A model generated the notes under the pieces. That model had not been told where the DNA came from. It was given only the letters and a program-made list of their open reading frames with translations, and did no database searches. From an uncultured Clostridia bacterium (GTDB lineage Bacteria > Bacillota > Clostridia > Christensenellales > Borkfalkiaceae), in the NCBI GenBank assembly GCA_944328665.1, contig CALVHS010000035.1, forward strand, positions 19,025 through 83,024: a stretch of DNA of 64,000 nucleotides, given 5' to 3'. Position 1 is the first letter of the stretch. Each line of letters starts with the position of its first letter. Positions 9,325 through 17,422 of this stretch are shown piece by piece. The position numbers and the translations under genes are program-made.

Positions 9325-9353
9325 ATCATACAACAAGACGGAAAAAAAGTCAA
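9325..9353 (-). promoter_or_regulatory. ddh promoter
   Basis: Minus-strand TTGACT (9353-9348), 17-bp spacer, TATGAT (9330-9325). It overlaps the 3' half of the yfcE terminator, repeating the arrangement seen at pflB. Confidence 0.65.
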
Positions 9354-9376
9354 GCGCAGAAAACGCCTGACTTTTT
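9343..9376 (-). terminator. Intrinsic terminator after yfcE
   Basis: Stem AAGTCAGGCG/CGCTTGACTT with one mismatch, followed on the minus strand by TTTTTT. It begins a few bases after the yfcE stop. Confidence 0.75.
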
Positions 9377-9380
9377 CCTC

Positions 9381-9917
9381 TTAAATTTTTTCGCGGGCGA
9401 GGACGCCGCCGCCGAGATCTTTCAGGACGAGCTCTCCCCCTTCCAAGAGGATATAGGCGCGCGCCGTTCCGTTTTTGGGCAGCGATACGGAACCGCAGTT
9501 GGCGACGAGGACTTTCCCCTTCCTCTCCAAAAAACAAGTATGGTAATGCCCGTAGATGAAGGCGTCACCGCAGTTTTTGGGAAGGGCGTCTATGCTGAAC
9601 CTGTCTCCGTGCTGCAAAAAAACCTGTTTGCCCCCGTCGACAAGCACCGCCTCGGAGACGAACTCGAAGTCGGAGATCAGCGTGTCGACGTCGCTGTCGC
9701 AGTTGCCTTTGACGACCAACAACCTGTCCGCCATGGCGTTGAGCACGGCGGCGACCCCCATGGGGTCGTACCCTTCGGGCAGCGGGTTGCGCGGCCCGTG
9801 ATTATAGATGTCGCCGAGCAGGACGAGCTTGTCCGCCCCCTCCGCCGCAAAGCGTTCCGCCAGCTTTTCGGCATAGACGCGGGAACCGTGAAGATCGGAT
9901 GCGATGAAAAATTTCAT
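9381..9917 (-). CDS. yfcE: YfcE-type metallophosphodiesterase
   Basis: Calcineurin-like phosphoesterase of the small YfcE/MJ0936 family, 178 residues. All metal-site motifs are visible: SDLHGS (residues 8-13), LGDIYNHG, KGNCDS, LQHGD and GHYHT. Family members hydrolyse phosphodiesters in vitro; the physiological substrate is unknown. It lies 3 bp downstream of galM and is probably co-transcribed with galK-galM, which does not reveal its role. Confidence 0.88.
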   Translation of the reverse strand: MKFFIASDLHGSRVYAEKLAERFAAEGADKLVLLGDIYNHGPRNPLPEGYDPMGVAAVLNAMADRLLVVKGNCDSDVDTLISDFEFVSEAVLVDGGKQVFLQHGDRFSIDALPKNCGDAFIYGHYHTCFLERKGKVLVANCGSVSLPKNGTARAYILLEGGELVLKDLGGGVLAREKI

Positions 9918-9920
9918 AAC

Positions 9921-10970
9921 TTACCGTACGATAAATTTATAGGCGGTCGTGGTGTGATAGATCTGATTTTTATCATACACGCTGCTGCCGAGGCGGTCAT
10001 ACGCGGGGCAGTTCACGCCGTTGGGGATGAATTGCGTCTCCATGCAAAAACCGTAATTTTTGTTGTAATAGCCCGACTTCCCCTTTTGATGCAGCCCGTT
10101 GCCCGTATACAGCTGCACGGCGGGCAGATCGGTATACACTTCCATGGCGATGCCGCTCCTCTCGCTCTCCGCCTCTGCGATCTTGCCGTATTCGCCGCAC
10201 GGCTTGTTGCAGACATAGTTGATGTCGTAACCGCCGCCCGCGCGGATGTCGGGATCTTCCGTGTCGTTGATGCGTTCGCCGATGCGGTGCGGCTTCCTAA
10301 AATCGAAGGGCGTCCCCTCCACGGCCTTGAAGTCGCCGTGCGGGATGAGCGTCTCGTCCGTGGGCGTGACGCGGTCGGCGTCGATGGTCAAAAAGGTGTC
10401 CAGCACGTTGCCCGTCCCCTCGCCGTCGAGATTGAAATAGGCATGATTGGTCATGTTGATCGCCGTCTTTCTGTCGGAGACGGCGGCATATTCGATCTTA
10501 AGGACGCCGCCGACAAAAGTATACTTGACCTGGACTTTCAGATTGCCCGGATAATTTTCTTCCCCGTCGGGAGAAGAGGTGCTGAGAGACAGGATGTTCC
10601 CGTCCGGCCCGTCGAACACATAATCCCAGATCTTTTTGTTGAAGCCGGATTTGCCGCCGTGCAGATGATTGCCTCGGTCGTTGCAATAGAGCTGATAGAT
10701 CTCCCCGTCGATGTTGAGGTGTCCCTTTTCGATGCGGTTGCCCACCCTGCCGATGAGCGCGCCGAGATACCCGCCGTTGTTTTCGTAGCCGGCGACGTCG
10801 TTGTAGCCGAGCACGACGTCCACCTGTCTGCCGTTTTTGTCCGCGATGCGCAGCGACTGGATGATGCCGCCCATGTTCAGGATGACCGCCTCGTTATTGC
10901 CGTCCCTGATCGTAAAGGCGAGCACTGTGCGGCCGTCCGCCGTCTTCCCGAAAGGCCTTGCATGGATCAT
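9921..10970 (-). CDS. galM: Aldose 1-epimerase (galactose mutarotase)
   Basis: Interconverts alpha and beta anomers of galactose, feeding galactokinase. The ATG at 10970 follows AGGAGG with an 8-nt gap and gives 349 residues, typical for GalM. Recognisable segments are LGYNDVAGYENNGGYLGALIGRVGNRI near the N-terminus, NDRGNHLHGGKSGF with the catalytic His region, and NMTNHAYFNLDGEG in the middle. The mature enzyme should be cytoplasmic, as no signal is seen. It lies 37 bp after galK in the same operon. No galT or galE occurs nearby, so the Leloir pathway must be completed elsewhere. Confidence 0.93.
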   Translation of the reverse strand: MIHARPFGKTADGRTVLAFTIRDGNNEAVILNMGGIIQSLRIADKNGRQVDVVLGYNDVAGYENNGGYLGALIGRVGNRIEKGHLNIDGEIYQLYCNDRGNHLHGGKSGFNKKIWDYVFDGPDGNILSLSTSSPDGEENYPGNLKVQVKYTFVGGVLKIEYAAVSDRKTAINMTNHAYFNLDGEGTGNVLDTFLTIDADRVTPTDETLIPHGDFKAVEGTPFDFRKPHRIGERINDTEDPDIRAGGGYDINYVCNKPCGEYGKIAEAESERSGIAMEVYTDLPAVQLYTGNGLHQKGKSGYYNKNYGFCMETQFIPNGVNCPAYDRLGSSVYDKNQIYHTTTAYKFIVR

Positions 10971-11007
10971 AAAAAATTCCTCCTGTATATTAACGAAATA
11001 AGATCTT

Positions 11008-12240
11008 TTATTGCAGAAGTTCCTGCACCGGCAAGCGGGTCGCGCCATACTTTCTGACGCCCGCCGTGAATACGTTTTCCGCGCCGAACAGCCCTGCCAT
11101 CGCGGCGGTATACCCTTCCACTTCTCCGTCGGCAAGATAGGCGAGCACCGTGCCCGCAAAGCCGCCGCCGTGCACGCGCACCGCGCCGTCTTTGACGATG
11201 CGATTGGACAAATGGATCGCCAGGGTCACGGGCTGCTCGCAGCTCCCCGGCACGAAACAGTTTTGCAGGCAGTTGAGGCTGCTCTTTCCGGACGCCTCCA
11301 CCGCCGCGAGAAAGGTATGTACGTCGCCCGCCTTGAGCGCCGCCGCCGCCGCGTCCACGCGCTCGTTCTCCTCATAAAAATGGCAGGCGCGCAAGATCGC
11401 CCGCTCGCTCACTTTTTTACGCAGGGACGGGATCGCCTCATAAAATTTTTCGGGCGGGACGTCGCGCAGGAACTGCTTTCCGAAGCACGCCGCCACGCCG
11501 TGCATCTCCGACTTGATCGCCGCATAGTGCTCGGTGAGCGCCGCATGCGAACCGCCCGTGTTGGTGATGACGAGCGTGTACCCTTCGGGCGCGGAGAGCG
11601 TCTCGATCGCGGGGGCGGCGGGATCGCAAAAATCGATCTCGTTGATGCCGCCGAGCGAGATGCCCGACTGATCCAAAAGCCCGCAGGGCTTGCCGAAATA
11701 GACGTTTTCCGCATATTGAGAAATGATCGCCTTTTCCACCTTGCCCAACTTTCCGCCGAGATAGAGATCGTTGACGATCTCGGTGATGAGCAATTCGAAC
11801 GCCGCCGAAGAGGAGACGCCCGCGCCGCGGAAGATGGTGCTTTCCGTGACGGCGGTAAAACCGCCCGGGGCATAGCCGCGGTCTTTGACGGCTTTCAAGA
11901 CGCCGCGCGCCAACGCGACGCTCTTGCCGTACTCCGCCTTATTGACGGACAGTTCGTCCGCCTTCAGCGAAAAGGGCGGAAATCCCTCCGAATGGACGCG
12001 CACGATCCCGTCGTCCGTCTTGCCGACCGCAGCCAACACGTCGCAGGAGATCGCCGCGACCAACACTTTGCCGTGGTTATGGTCTGTGTGGTTGCCGCAG
12101 ATCTCCGCCCTGCCCGAAGCGGAATAAAACCCGTCCGGCTCTCTGCCCGTCAGCTTTTTGAACTGCGCGGCGAGCTTTTCCGTACGGCGCGCGAACGCCT
12201 CTTTCTCCGCGCCCGCGCCGTATAATTCTTTCAGCTCCAT
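11008..12240 (-). CDS. galK: Galactokinase
   Basis: Phosphorylates galactose to galactose-1-phosphate with ATP. The chosen ATG (12240) follows GGAG at 6-7 nt and gives 410 residues. GHMP-kinase motifs: GRAEICGNHTDHNHGKVLVAAI (galactokinase signature; Asn replaces the more usual Glu in GEH), ATP loop RGAGVSSSAAFE, and C-terminal VRVHGGGFAGTVLAY. First gene of galK-galM-yfcE, from a near-consensus promoter carrying a large inverted repeat. Confidence 0.92.
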   Translation of the reverse strand: MELKELYGAGAEKEAFARRTEKLAAQFKKLTGREPDGFYSASGRAEICGNHTDHNHGKVLVAAISCDVLAAVGKTDDGIVRVHSEGFPPFSLKADELSVNKAEYGKSVALARGVLKAVKDRGYAPGGFTAVTESTIFRGAGVSSSAAFELLITEIVNDLYLGGKLGKVEKAIISQYAENVYFGKPCGLLDQSGISLGGINEIDFCDPAAPAIETLSAPEGYTLVITNTGGSHAALTEHYAAIKSEMHGVAACFGKQFLRDVPPEKFYEAIPSLRKKVSERAILRACHFYEENERVDAAAAALKAGDVHTFLAAVEASGKSSLNCLQNCFVPGSCEQPVTLAIHLSNRIVKDGAVRVHGGGFAGTVLAYLADGEVEGYTAAMAGLFGAENVFTAGVRKYGATRLPVQELLQ

Positions 12241-12264
12241 CTCTGCTCCTTTTTCGTCATAATA

Positions 12265-12294
12265 GATGGGAGAACAAAATATCGTTCTCCCATC
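12265..12294 (-). promoter_or_regulatory. Inverted repeat at the galK start site (candidate operator)
   Basis: Perfect 11-bp arms GATGGGAGAAC/GTTCTCCCATC around 8 nt, extendable by TAAT/ATTA. It covers the expected transcription start immediately after the -10. It fits an operator for a galactose-responsive repressor, though it could instead fold as a 5' mRNA hairpin. Confidence 0.6.
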
Positions 12295-12295
12295 C

Positions 12296-12324
12296 ATTAT
12301 ACCATGATTTATCCCGATTGTAAA
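12296..12324 (-). promoter_or_regulatory. galK promoter
   Basis: Minus-strand TTTACA (12324-12319), 17-bp spacer, perfect TATAAT (12301-12296), ending directly at the palindrome. Confidence 0.8.
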
Positions 12325-12333
12325 CGGTTTTTT

Positions 12334-13716
12334 TTATTTATTCGCGGGAATATCGGGAATTGTTGCGAACCCTGCGGCAAGATCGGCGTCGGTCGGCACC
12401 GTATCGCTCATTTCCCCGTCGTTGTACCGCTTATACGCCGCCATATCGAAGTATCCCGTCCCCGTAAGCCCGAAAAGGATGCGCTTCTTTTTGCCCGTCT
12501 CCCTGCACCGCAGCGCCTCGTCGATGGCGACGCGGATGGCGTGGGCGGACTCGGGCGCGGGCAGGATCCCCTCGACGCGGGCGAAATATTCCGCCGCCTC
12601 AAACACCTTGTTCTGCCCGACCGCCACGGCGCGCATCCACCCCTGATGATAGAGCTCGGAGACGACGGGACTCATGCCGTGATAGCGCAGCCCGCCGGCG
12701 TGGCTCGGCGCGGGCATGAAACCGCAGCCGAGCGTATACATTTTTGCAAGCGGCGTGATGCGCGCGCTGTCGCAGTAATCGTACACATATTTGCCGCGGG
12801 TGAGAGAGGGGCAGCTCGCCGGCTCCACGCCGATAAAATCGATGTCGTTTTTGCCTGCGATCTTCTCCCCCATAAAAGGCGCGATCAGCCCGCCGTAATT
12901 GGAGCCGCCGCCCACGCAGCCAATGACGATATCCGGCTCGATACCGTATTTTGCGAGAGCCGCCTTGCTTTCCAACCCGATGACGGACTGGTGCAGGAGA
13001 ACATGATCGAGCACACTGCCCAGCACATAGCGGCAGGACGGGGTAACGACCGCCTTTTCCACCGCCTCGCCGATGGCGCAGCCGAGCGACCCGCCGGTGC
13101 CGGGAAATTCGCGCAAGATCTTTCTGCCCGCTTCCGTCGTGTCCGAAGGAGAAGGGATGACGGCGGCGCCGTAGGTGCGCATCACTTCCTTGCGGTACGG
13201 CTTCTGTTCGCAGGATACCTTGACCATATAGACGGTGAGATCCAGCCCGTAATAGGCGCACGCCATGGAAAGCGCCGTGCCCCACTGCCCCGCGCCCGTC
13301 TCCGTCGTGACCGACTCGAGCCCCTGCTTTTTCGCGTAATAAGCCTGCGCGGCCGCGGAATTGAGTTTGTGCGAACCGGACGTATTATTGCCCTCGAACT
13401 TATAATAGATCTCCGCGGGCGTACCTAAAGCCTTTTCGAGGCAATAGGCGCGCACCAGCGGCGAAGGGCGGTACATCTTATAAAAATCCCGGATCTCTTC
13501 GGGGATATCGATATACAGGTCGGTCTTGTTCTGCTCTTGCGCGACGCATGCGCCGCAAAATACTTGCTCCAGCGCGTCCGCAGTGCAGGGCATGCCCGTC
13601 GCGGGATCTAAAAACGGCGCGTGTTTGACCTTCATCGCCGCGTTGAGGTTATACCATTGCCGCGGGATCTCCTCTTCCGAAAGATAGATCTTGTAAGGGA
13701 TGGGAAGTTTTGCCAT
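12334..13716 (-). CDS. trpB: TrpB2-type tryptophan synthase beta chain
   Basis: PLP enzyme condensing indole with serine. At 460 residues it belongs to the longer TrpB2 class rather than the roughly 400-residue TrpB1 that pairs with TrpA. The PLP lysine lies in EGNNTSGSHKLNSA, ETGAGQWG follows, and the phosphate loop is GCVGGGSNYGG. No trpA or other trp gene is adjacent, so it probably salvages free indole. Expression is under a tryptophan T-box, confirming the amino-acid link. SD AAGGAGG precedes ATG. The gene ends only about 10 bp from the galK promoter, with no visible terminator. Confidence 0.93.
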   Translation of the reverse strand: MAKLPIPYKIYLSEEEIPRQWYNLNAAMKVKHAPFLDPATGMPCTADALEQVFCGACVAQEQNKTDLYIDIPEEIRDFYKMYRPSPLVRAYCLEKALGTPAEIYYKFEGNNTSGSHKLNSAAAQAYYAKKQGLESVTTETGAGQWGTALSMACAYYGLDLTVYMVKVSCEQKPYRKEVMRTYGAAVIPSPSDTTEAGRKILREFPGTGGSLGCAIGEAVEKAVVTPSCRYVLGSVLDHVLLHQSVIGLESKAALAKYGIEPDIVIGCVGGGSNYGGLIAPFMGEKIAGKNDIDFIGVEPASCPSLTRGKYVYDYCDSARITPLAKMYTLGCGFMPAPSHAGGLRYHGMSPVVSELYHQGWMRAVAVGQNKVFEAAEYFARVEGILPAPESAHAIRVAIDEALRCRETGKKKRILFGLTGTGYFDMAAYKRYNDGEMSDTVPTDADLAAGFATIPDIPANK

Positions 13717-13753
13717 GATCGTTGCCTCCTTTTGATCATTTTTCTTGTTTTAG

Positions 13754-14009
13754 CATAAAAAAATACACGCTCCGACTCGTTTGGGACGAATCAGATCGTG
13801 TTGCCACCCAAATTCACGGCAAGATGCCGCCTCGTTGCAGGTACCGTCATACCCTCTTCCTGTAACGTGAAAGCCACGTCGGACACTACTCGTTCCCTTT
13901 CGCATCCGCCCTCGGCAGTCCATTCGCAAAGCGTCAGGCTGCTTCCATCTCACCGCCGGAAACTCTCTTGAAGCCTGCTTTAGCCCGCTACTCCTCTGCC
14001 TCATCGGTT
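13754..14009 (-). ncRNA. Tryptophan T-box leader upstream of trpB
   Basis: Minus-strand leader with the T-box AATTTGGGTGGCAACACG (about 13816-13799), which binds the uncharged tRNA acceptor end. The upstream specifier loop GCGAATGGACTGCC presents TGG (Trp) at 13922-13920. A terminator (ACACGATCTGATTCGT pairing to ACGAGTCGGAGCGTGT, then ATTTTTTT) ends the leader at 13756. Stem I segments GGAGTAGCGGGC and GGCGGTGAGATGG also fit. Uncharged tRNA-Trp would prevent termination and raise trpB. Confidence 0.93.
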
Positions 14010-14015
14010 TTTTAC

Positions 14016-14044
14016 AGGATATCACAATTTTTGGCGCTTGTCAA
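14016..14044 (-). promoter_or_regulatory. Promoter of the T-box/trpB transcript
   Basis: Minus-strand TTGACA (14044-14039), 17-bp spacer, TATCCT (14021-14016). Start expected near 14009, the 5' end of the T-box fold. Confidence 0.7.
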
Positions 14045-14114
14045 CGTTTTGCGTAAAATTTACGGAAAAAATTTTTTCCGAATCGAAAGGCGGGCGGCGG
14101 CGCAAACTGTCTGT

Positions 14115-15419
14115 ATGAAAAAAACAGCGGCGCTCGCGCTGCTGTGCCTGCTGCTGTGCGCCGCCCTGCCCGCGGGCGCCCCGCTCCGCGGCGCACGCGC
14201 GCAAGAAAAAGAGATCTTTCTCACCTTCGACGACGGGCCGACCGATTCGACCACCCCCGCCGTGCTCGACACCCTGCAAAAGGAAGGGGTACCGGCGACT
14301 TTTTTTGTCATCGGCAGGCAGATCGCGGGAAGAGAAGACATCCTCAGGCGCGCCGCCGCCGAAGGGCATGCCGTCGGCATCCACAGCCAAACCCATCGCT
14401 ACAGGGAGATCTACCGCAGCGCCCGCGCGCTGCTTGCCGACATCGACGCTTGCAAAAGGGAGATCGGAAAAGTTTTGCCGGGATACGACGGAAAGATCTA
14501 CCGCTTCCCCGGCGGGTCGCAGATGTGCCCGCAGCTGCGGCCCGCCGTCAAAAAAGCGGGATACCGCTATTTTGACTGGAACGCCTCCGCGGGGGATGCG
14601 GAGGGGCATTTCTGCGCCGCACGGTTGCAGCAAAACGCCGCCGCGACGGCGAAAGGCAAAGCGCGCGTCATCCTGCTCTTGCACGACGGCGTCGGCTACG
14701 GAGAAACAGTCAAAGCGCTGCCCGGCATCATCCGCCATTTCAAAGAGGAAGGGTATGTTTTTAAGACGCTGCCGTCAGACGATGAGGGCGGCGCGCAGCT
14801 CGTTGACGTCGCGTATGCCGTGCCCGTCCAGCCATTCGTTCATCCCCGAGACGATCTTGGGCATGGCGAGGGTATCCGTAAAATTTGCCGTACCCACCTG
14901 CACGGCGGCAGCGCCCGCCAAGATAAACTCGAGCGCATCCTCCGCGCAGGCGATGCCGCCCATGCCCACAACGGGGACGGAGACGGCGCGGCAGACTTCC
15001 CAGACCATGCGCAGGGCGATCGGCTTGATCCCCGCGCCCGAGACGCCGCCCGTCACATTGGCGAGCAGCGGCCTTCGCCGTTCCAGATCGACCGCCATGC
15101 CCGTCAGCGTGTTGATGAGGGAAACCGCATCCGCCCCGCCCCGCTCGGCGGCGAGCGCGTTGACGGCGATGCTCTCCACGTTGGGGGAAAGTTTGACCAT
15201 CAGCGGCGTCCTGCGCAGGGACGCCTTGGCGGCGCGCGTCACCTCCTCCACGCTTTCGGGCCGGATGCCGAACGCCATCCCGCCGCACTTGACATTGGGG
15301 CAGGAGATGTTCAGTTCGATCATGTCGACTTTGCCGTCCAATCTTTCGCAGATGCGCGCATAATCTTCGAGCGTCTTGCCTGCCACGTTGGCGATGACGG
15401 CGATGTTTTTGCTCTTTAA
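14115..15419 (+). CDS. Secreted polysaccharide deacetylase, 3' end reading through into pyrD
   Basis: NodB-type carbohydrate esterase 4. A signal peptide (MKKTAALALLCLLLCAALPAGA) is followed by metal and catalytic motifs TFDDGPTD and HSQTH, then RFPGGS and LLLHDG, ending at a normal domain boundary near base 14775. The frame has no stop there and continues another 640 bp antisense to pyrD, producing composition-biased nonsense until 15419. In one other frame a TAA occurs within a few bases of the domain end (about 14760), so a single-base indel or a lost stop is plausible. No good SD precedes the ATG. Likely substrates are peptidoglycan or a cell-wall glycan. Confidence 0.65.
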   Translation: MKKTAALALLCLLLCAALPAGAPLRGARAQEKEIFLTFDDGPTDSTTPAVLDTLQKEGVPATFFVIGRQIAGREDILRRAAAEGHAVGIHSQTHRYREIYRSARALLADIDACKREIGKVLPGYDGKIYRFPGGSQMCPQLRPAVKKAGYRYFDWNASAGDAEGHFCAARLQQNAAATAKGKARVILLLHDGVGYGETVKALPGIIRHFKEEGYVFKTLPSDDEGGAQLVDVAYAVPVQPFVHPRDDLGHGEGIRKICRTHLHGGSARQDKLERILRAGDAAHAHNGDGDGAADFPDHAQGDRLDPRARDAARHIGEQRPSPFQIDRHARQRVDEGNRIRPAPLGGERVDGDALHVGGKFDHQRRPAQGRLGGARHLLHAFGPDAERHPAALDIGAGDVQFDHVDFAVQSFADARIIFERLACHVGDDGDVFAL

Positions 15420-15683
15420 AAAAGCGAGATCGTCACGCAAAAAGGCTTCCACCCCGGGGTTTTGCAACCCCACCGCATTGAGGATCACGCCTCGGCCTTC
15501 GGCGATGCGCGGCGTCGGATTGCCGAGGCGGGGTTCGAGCGTCAGCCCTTTCGTGCTGACGCCGCCCAACACGCCGATATCGTAGATCTCGTCAAATTCT
15601 TTGCCGAAACCGAAGGTGCCGCTCGCCGCGATGACGGGGTTTTTCAATCTCACCCCGCAAAGATCTACTTTGAGATCCGCCAT
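14775..15683 (-). CDS. pyrD: Dihydroorotate dehydrogenase, catalytic subunit (class 1B)
   Basis: FMN enzyme oxidising dihydroorotate to orotate. It pairs with PyrK, which passes electrons to NAD. At 302 residues it matches PyrDB. Early FMN contacts are NPVIAASGTFGFG. The catalytic-base cysteine is in ELNISCPNVKCGG, and phosphate-binding GMGGIACAEDALEF lies late. Its ATG overlaps the pyrK stop by one base (TAATG). Last gene of the pyr operon; no clear terminator is visible before the convergent deacetylase gene. Confidence 0.95.
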   Translation of the reverse strand: MADLKVDLCGVRLKNPVIAASGTFGFGKEFDEIYDIGVLGGVSTKGLTLEPRLGNPTPRIAEGRGVILNAVGLQNPGVEAFLRDDLAFLKSKNIAVIANVAGKTLEDYARICERLDGKVDMIELNISCPNVKCGGMAFGIRPESVEEVTRAAKASLRRTPLMVKLSPNVESIAVNALAAERGGADAVSLINTLTGMAVDLERRRPLLANVTGGVSGAGIKPIALRMVWEVCRAVSVPVVGMGGIACAEDALEFILAGAAAVQVGTANFTDTLAMPKIVSGMNEWLDGHGIRDVNELRAALIV

Positions 15684-16459
15684 TACAATTCCACCTCACC
15701 TATCTCAAACACGGGGCCGTCCTTGCAGACGCGCACGTTTTCCTCTCTTCCGCTTTTTTTGCAAACGCAGACGAGGCAGGCGCCGATGCCGCAGCCCATG
15801 CGCTCTTCGAGGGAAACATAACAGGGAACATGTACCCCCCTTTCGGCGAGCCCCGCCTTCAGCGCGCGCAGCATGGGCGTCGGGCCGCAGGACAATATGA
15901 CATCCGGCTTTGCGCTTTCAAAGTCGCCGAAAAAGAGCTGCACCGCGTTCCCCTTTGCCCCCAAGCTGCCGTCGTCCGTCGCGCAAGCATAATAGTCGGA
16001 ACGCCGGTCATACCTTTCGAACATATCGGCGTATTCTCCGCTTCGAAATCCCATATACGAGCGAAAATGCTTGTCGCTTTCATGAAATGCACGGAGCACG
16101 GACAAAAGAGGGAACACCCCCACACCGCCGCCTACGAGGGCGACGCGCTTATCCTCTTCCCGCAGGGAAAACCCGTTGCCGAGCGGCAGGACGCAGGAGA
16201 GCGCATCCCCCGCCTTTGCGCGGGACAGGATATGCGTCCCTTCCCCCTTTACCTGATAGCAACAGACGGCGACACGCGATCCTTTGTCGTAACCCATGAT
16301 CGCAAAGGGCCGCCGCAAAAGATGTCCTCCGTCGCCTACGGAGAGATTTAAAAATTGTCCGCACCCGACCCGAACATCTTCCGGAAGTTTCAAAGAGATT
16401 GCAAAGATACCGGGCGCGATCTGCTCGTTATGCAAGACCTCAGCCAAAAGCTCCTTCAC
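15683..16459 (-). CDS. pyrK: Dihydroorotate dehydrogenase electron-transfer subunit
   Basis: FAD and [2Fe-2S] protein linking PyrD to NAD. It has 258 residues. The FAD-binding LLRRPFAIMGYD and NAD-fold GGGVGVFPLL precede the C-terminal cluster ligands in MGCGIGACLVCVC plus a later Cys (VRVCKDGPVF). It starts with GTG behind AAGGAGGG. The presence of PyrK defines the dehydrogenase as the NAD-linked 1B type. Confidence 0.95.
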   Translation of the reverse strand: MKELLAEVLHNEQIAPGIFAISLKLPEDVRVGCGQFLNLSVGDGGHLLRRPFAIMGYDKGSRVAVCCYQVKGEGTHILSRAKAGDALSCVLPLGNGFSLREEDKRVALVGGGVGVFPLLSVLRAFHESDKHFRSYMGFRSGEYADMFERYDRRSDYYACATDDGSLGAKGNAVQLFFGDFESAKPDVILSCGPTPMLRALKAGLAERGVHVPCYVSLEERMGCGIGACLVCVCKKSGREENVRVCKDGPVFEIGEVEL

Positions 16460-16481
16460 GCCGATCCCTCCTTTTTATAAA

Positions 16482-16506
16482 ATATGCGCGGCATAATACT
16501 CTGTTC
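16482..16506 (+). repeat. Recurring intergenic element, copy 2 (pyrF-pyrK gap)
   Basis: ATATGCGCGGCATAATACTCTG: an imperfect inverted repeat ending in CATA, followed by ATACTCTG, as in the other copies. It occupies the 48-bp gap between pyrF and pyrK. Confidence 0.45.
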
Positions 16507-16507
16507 T

Positions 16508-17413
16508 TTATCCAAAAATAGCGGAAACAAGGTCGTTTTTCATATCTATACAGGCGTTTTTCGCCGCCTCGTCAAACGCCTGCCCTTTATATCTTTCCTG
16601 CCTGTACGCGCAGAGTATGCCGCGGGAGGAATTGACGATGCCCCCCCTGCCGTTTTTATCGAAACACACTTTCAGGTCGGCTGCCGTGCCGCCCTGCGCG
16701 CCATACCCGGGGATCAGGAAAAAGGTATGCGGCATTTCCCTGCGCAAGATCTTCGCCTGCACGGGATGCGTTGCGCCGACCACCGCGCCGACGTCCGAAT
16801 AGCCGAACTTGCCGACGCTCCCTTTTCCCCATTCTTCCACGAGGGCGCCCATATATTCATAGACTGTTTTTCCGTTTTCCAACTTCAGATCCTGCAATTC
16901 TCCGCTCGACGGATTGGACGTCTTGACGAGCACGAAGATCCCTTTATCTCTCTTTTGCATCCAACCGAGGAAAGGTTTGATCCCGTCCGAACCGAGATAG
17001 CCGTTGACCGTGAGAAAGTCGGAATCGAAGGCGGTAAAGGCGCGCCCGCCCACCGCCGTCTCGCCGAGGTACGCTTTGGCGTAACATTCCGCCGTCGCGC
17101 CGATATCGTTTCGTTTGGCGTCCGTCATAACGATCAGCCCCTTCTTTTTGGCATAGCGGCACGTTTCGGTAAAGGCGCGCAGTCCCTCCGCGCCGTACAT
17201 CTCGTAATAGGCGATCTGCACCTTGACGGCAGGCACGACGTCCGCCACCGCGTCGACGACTTTTTTATTGAAAGAGACGACCGCCTCCGCCGCACCCGCA
17301 AGATCGCCGACGCCCGCGCGCATCTCTTCCGGCAAATATTCAAAATTGGTATCCAGCCCGACGACGGTCGGGTTTTGCTTCTCTTCGATCTTTTCTATCA
17401 ACGTATCGATCAT
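16508..17413 (-). CDS. pyrF: Orotidine-5'-phosphate decarboxylase (subfamily 2)
   Basis: Final step of UMP synthesis. At 301 residues it is the longer bacterial subfamily 2 enzyme (others are about 240). Start motif VVGLDTNFEYLP. The catalytic Asp-Lys array is in DAKRNDIGATAE. Late loop IPGYGAQGG and NSSRGI bind the phosphate. SD GAGGTGG. It lies 9 bp after pyrE. Confidence 0.95.
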   Translation of the reverse strand: MIDTLIEKIEEKQNPTVVGLDTNFEYLPEEMRAGVGDLAGAAEAVVSFNKKVVDAVADVVPAVKVQIAYYEMYGAEGLRAFTETCRYAKKKGLIVMTDAKRNDIGATAECYAKAYLGETAVGGRAFTAFDSDFLTVNGYLGSDGIKPFLGWMQKRDKGIFVLVKTSNPSSGELQDLKLENGKTVYEYMGALVEEWGKGSVGKFGYSDVGAVVGATHPVQAKILRREMPHTFFLIPGYGAQGGTAADLKVCFDKNGRGGIVNSSRGILCAYRQERYKGQAFDEAAKNACIDMKNDLVSAIFG

Positions 17414-17422
17414 TGTTCCACC

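Noticed and set aside
16609..16628. Copy of the recurring element inside pyrF (GCGCAGAGTATGCCGCGGG)
   Set aside because: It encodes the conserved NSSRGILCAY segment of PyrF, so the resemblance is probably chance.
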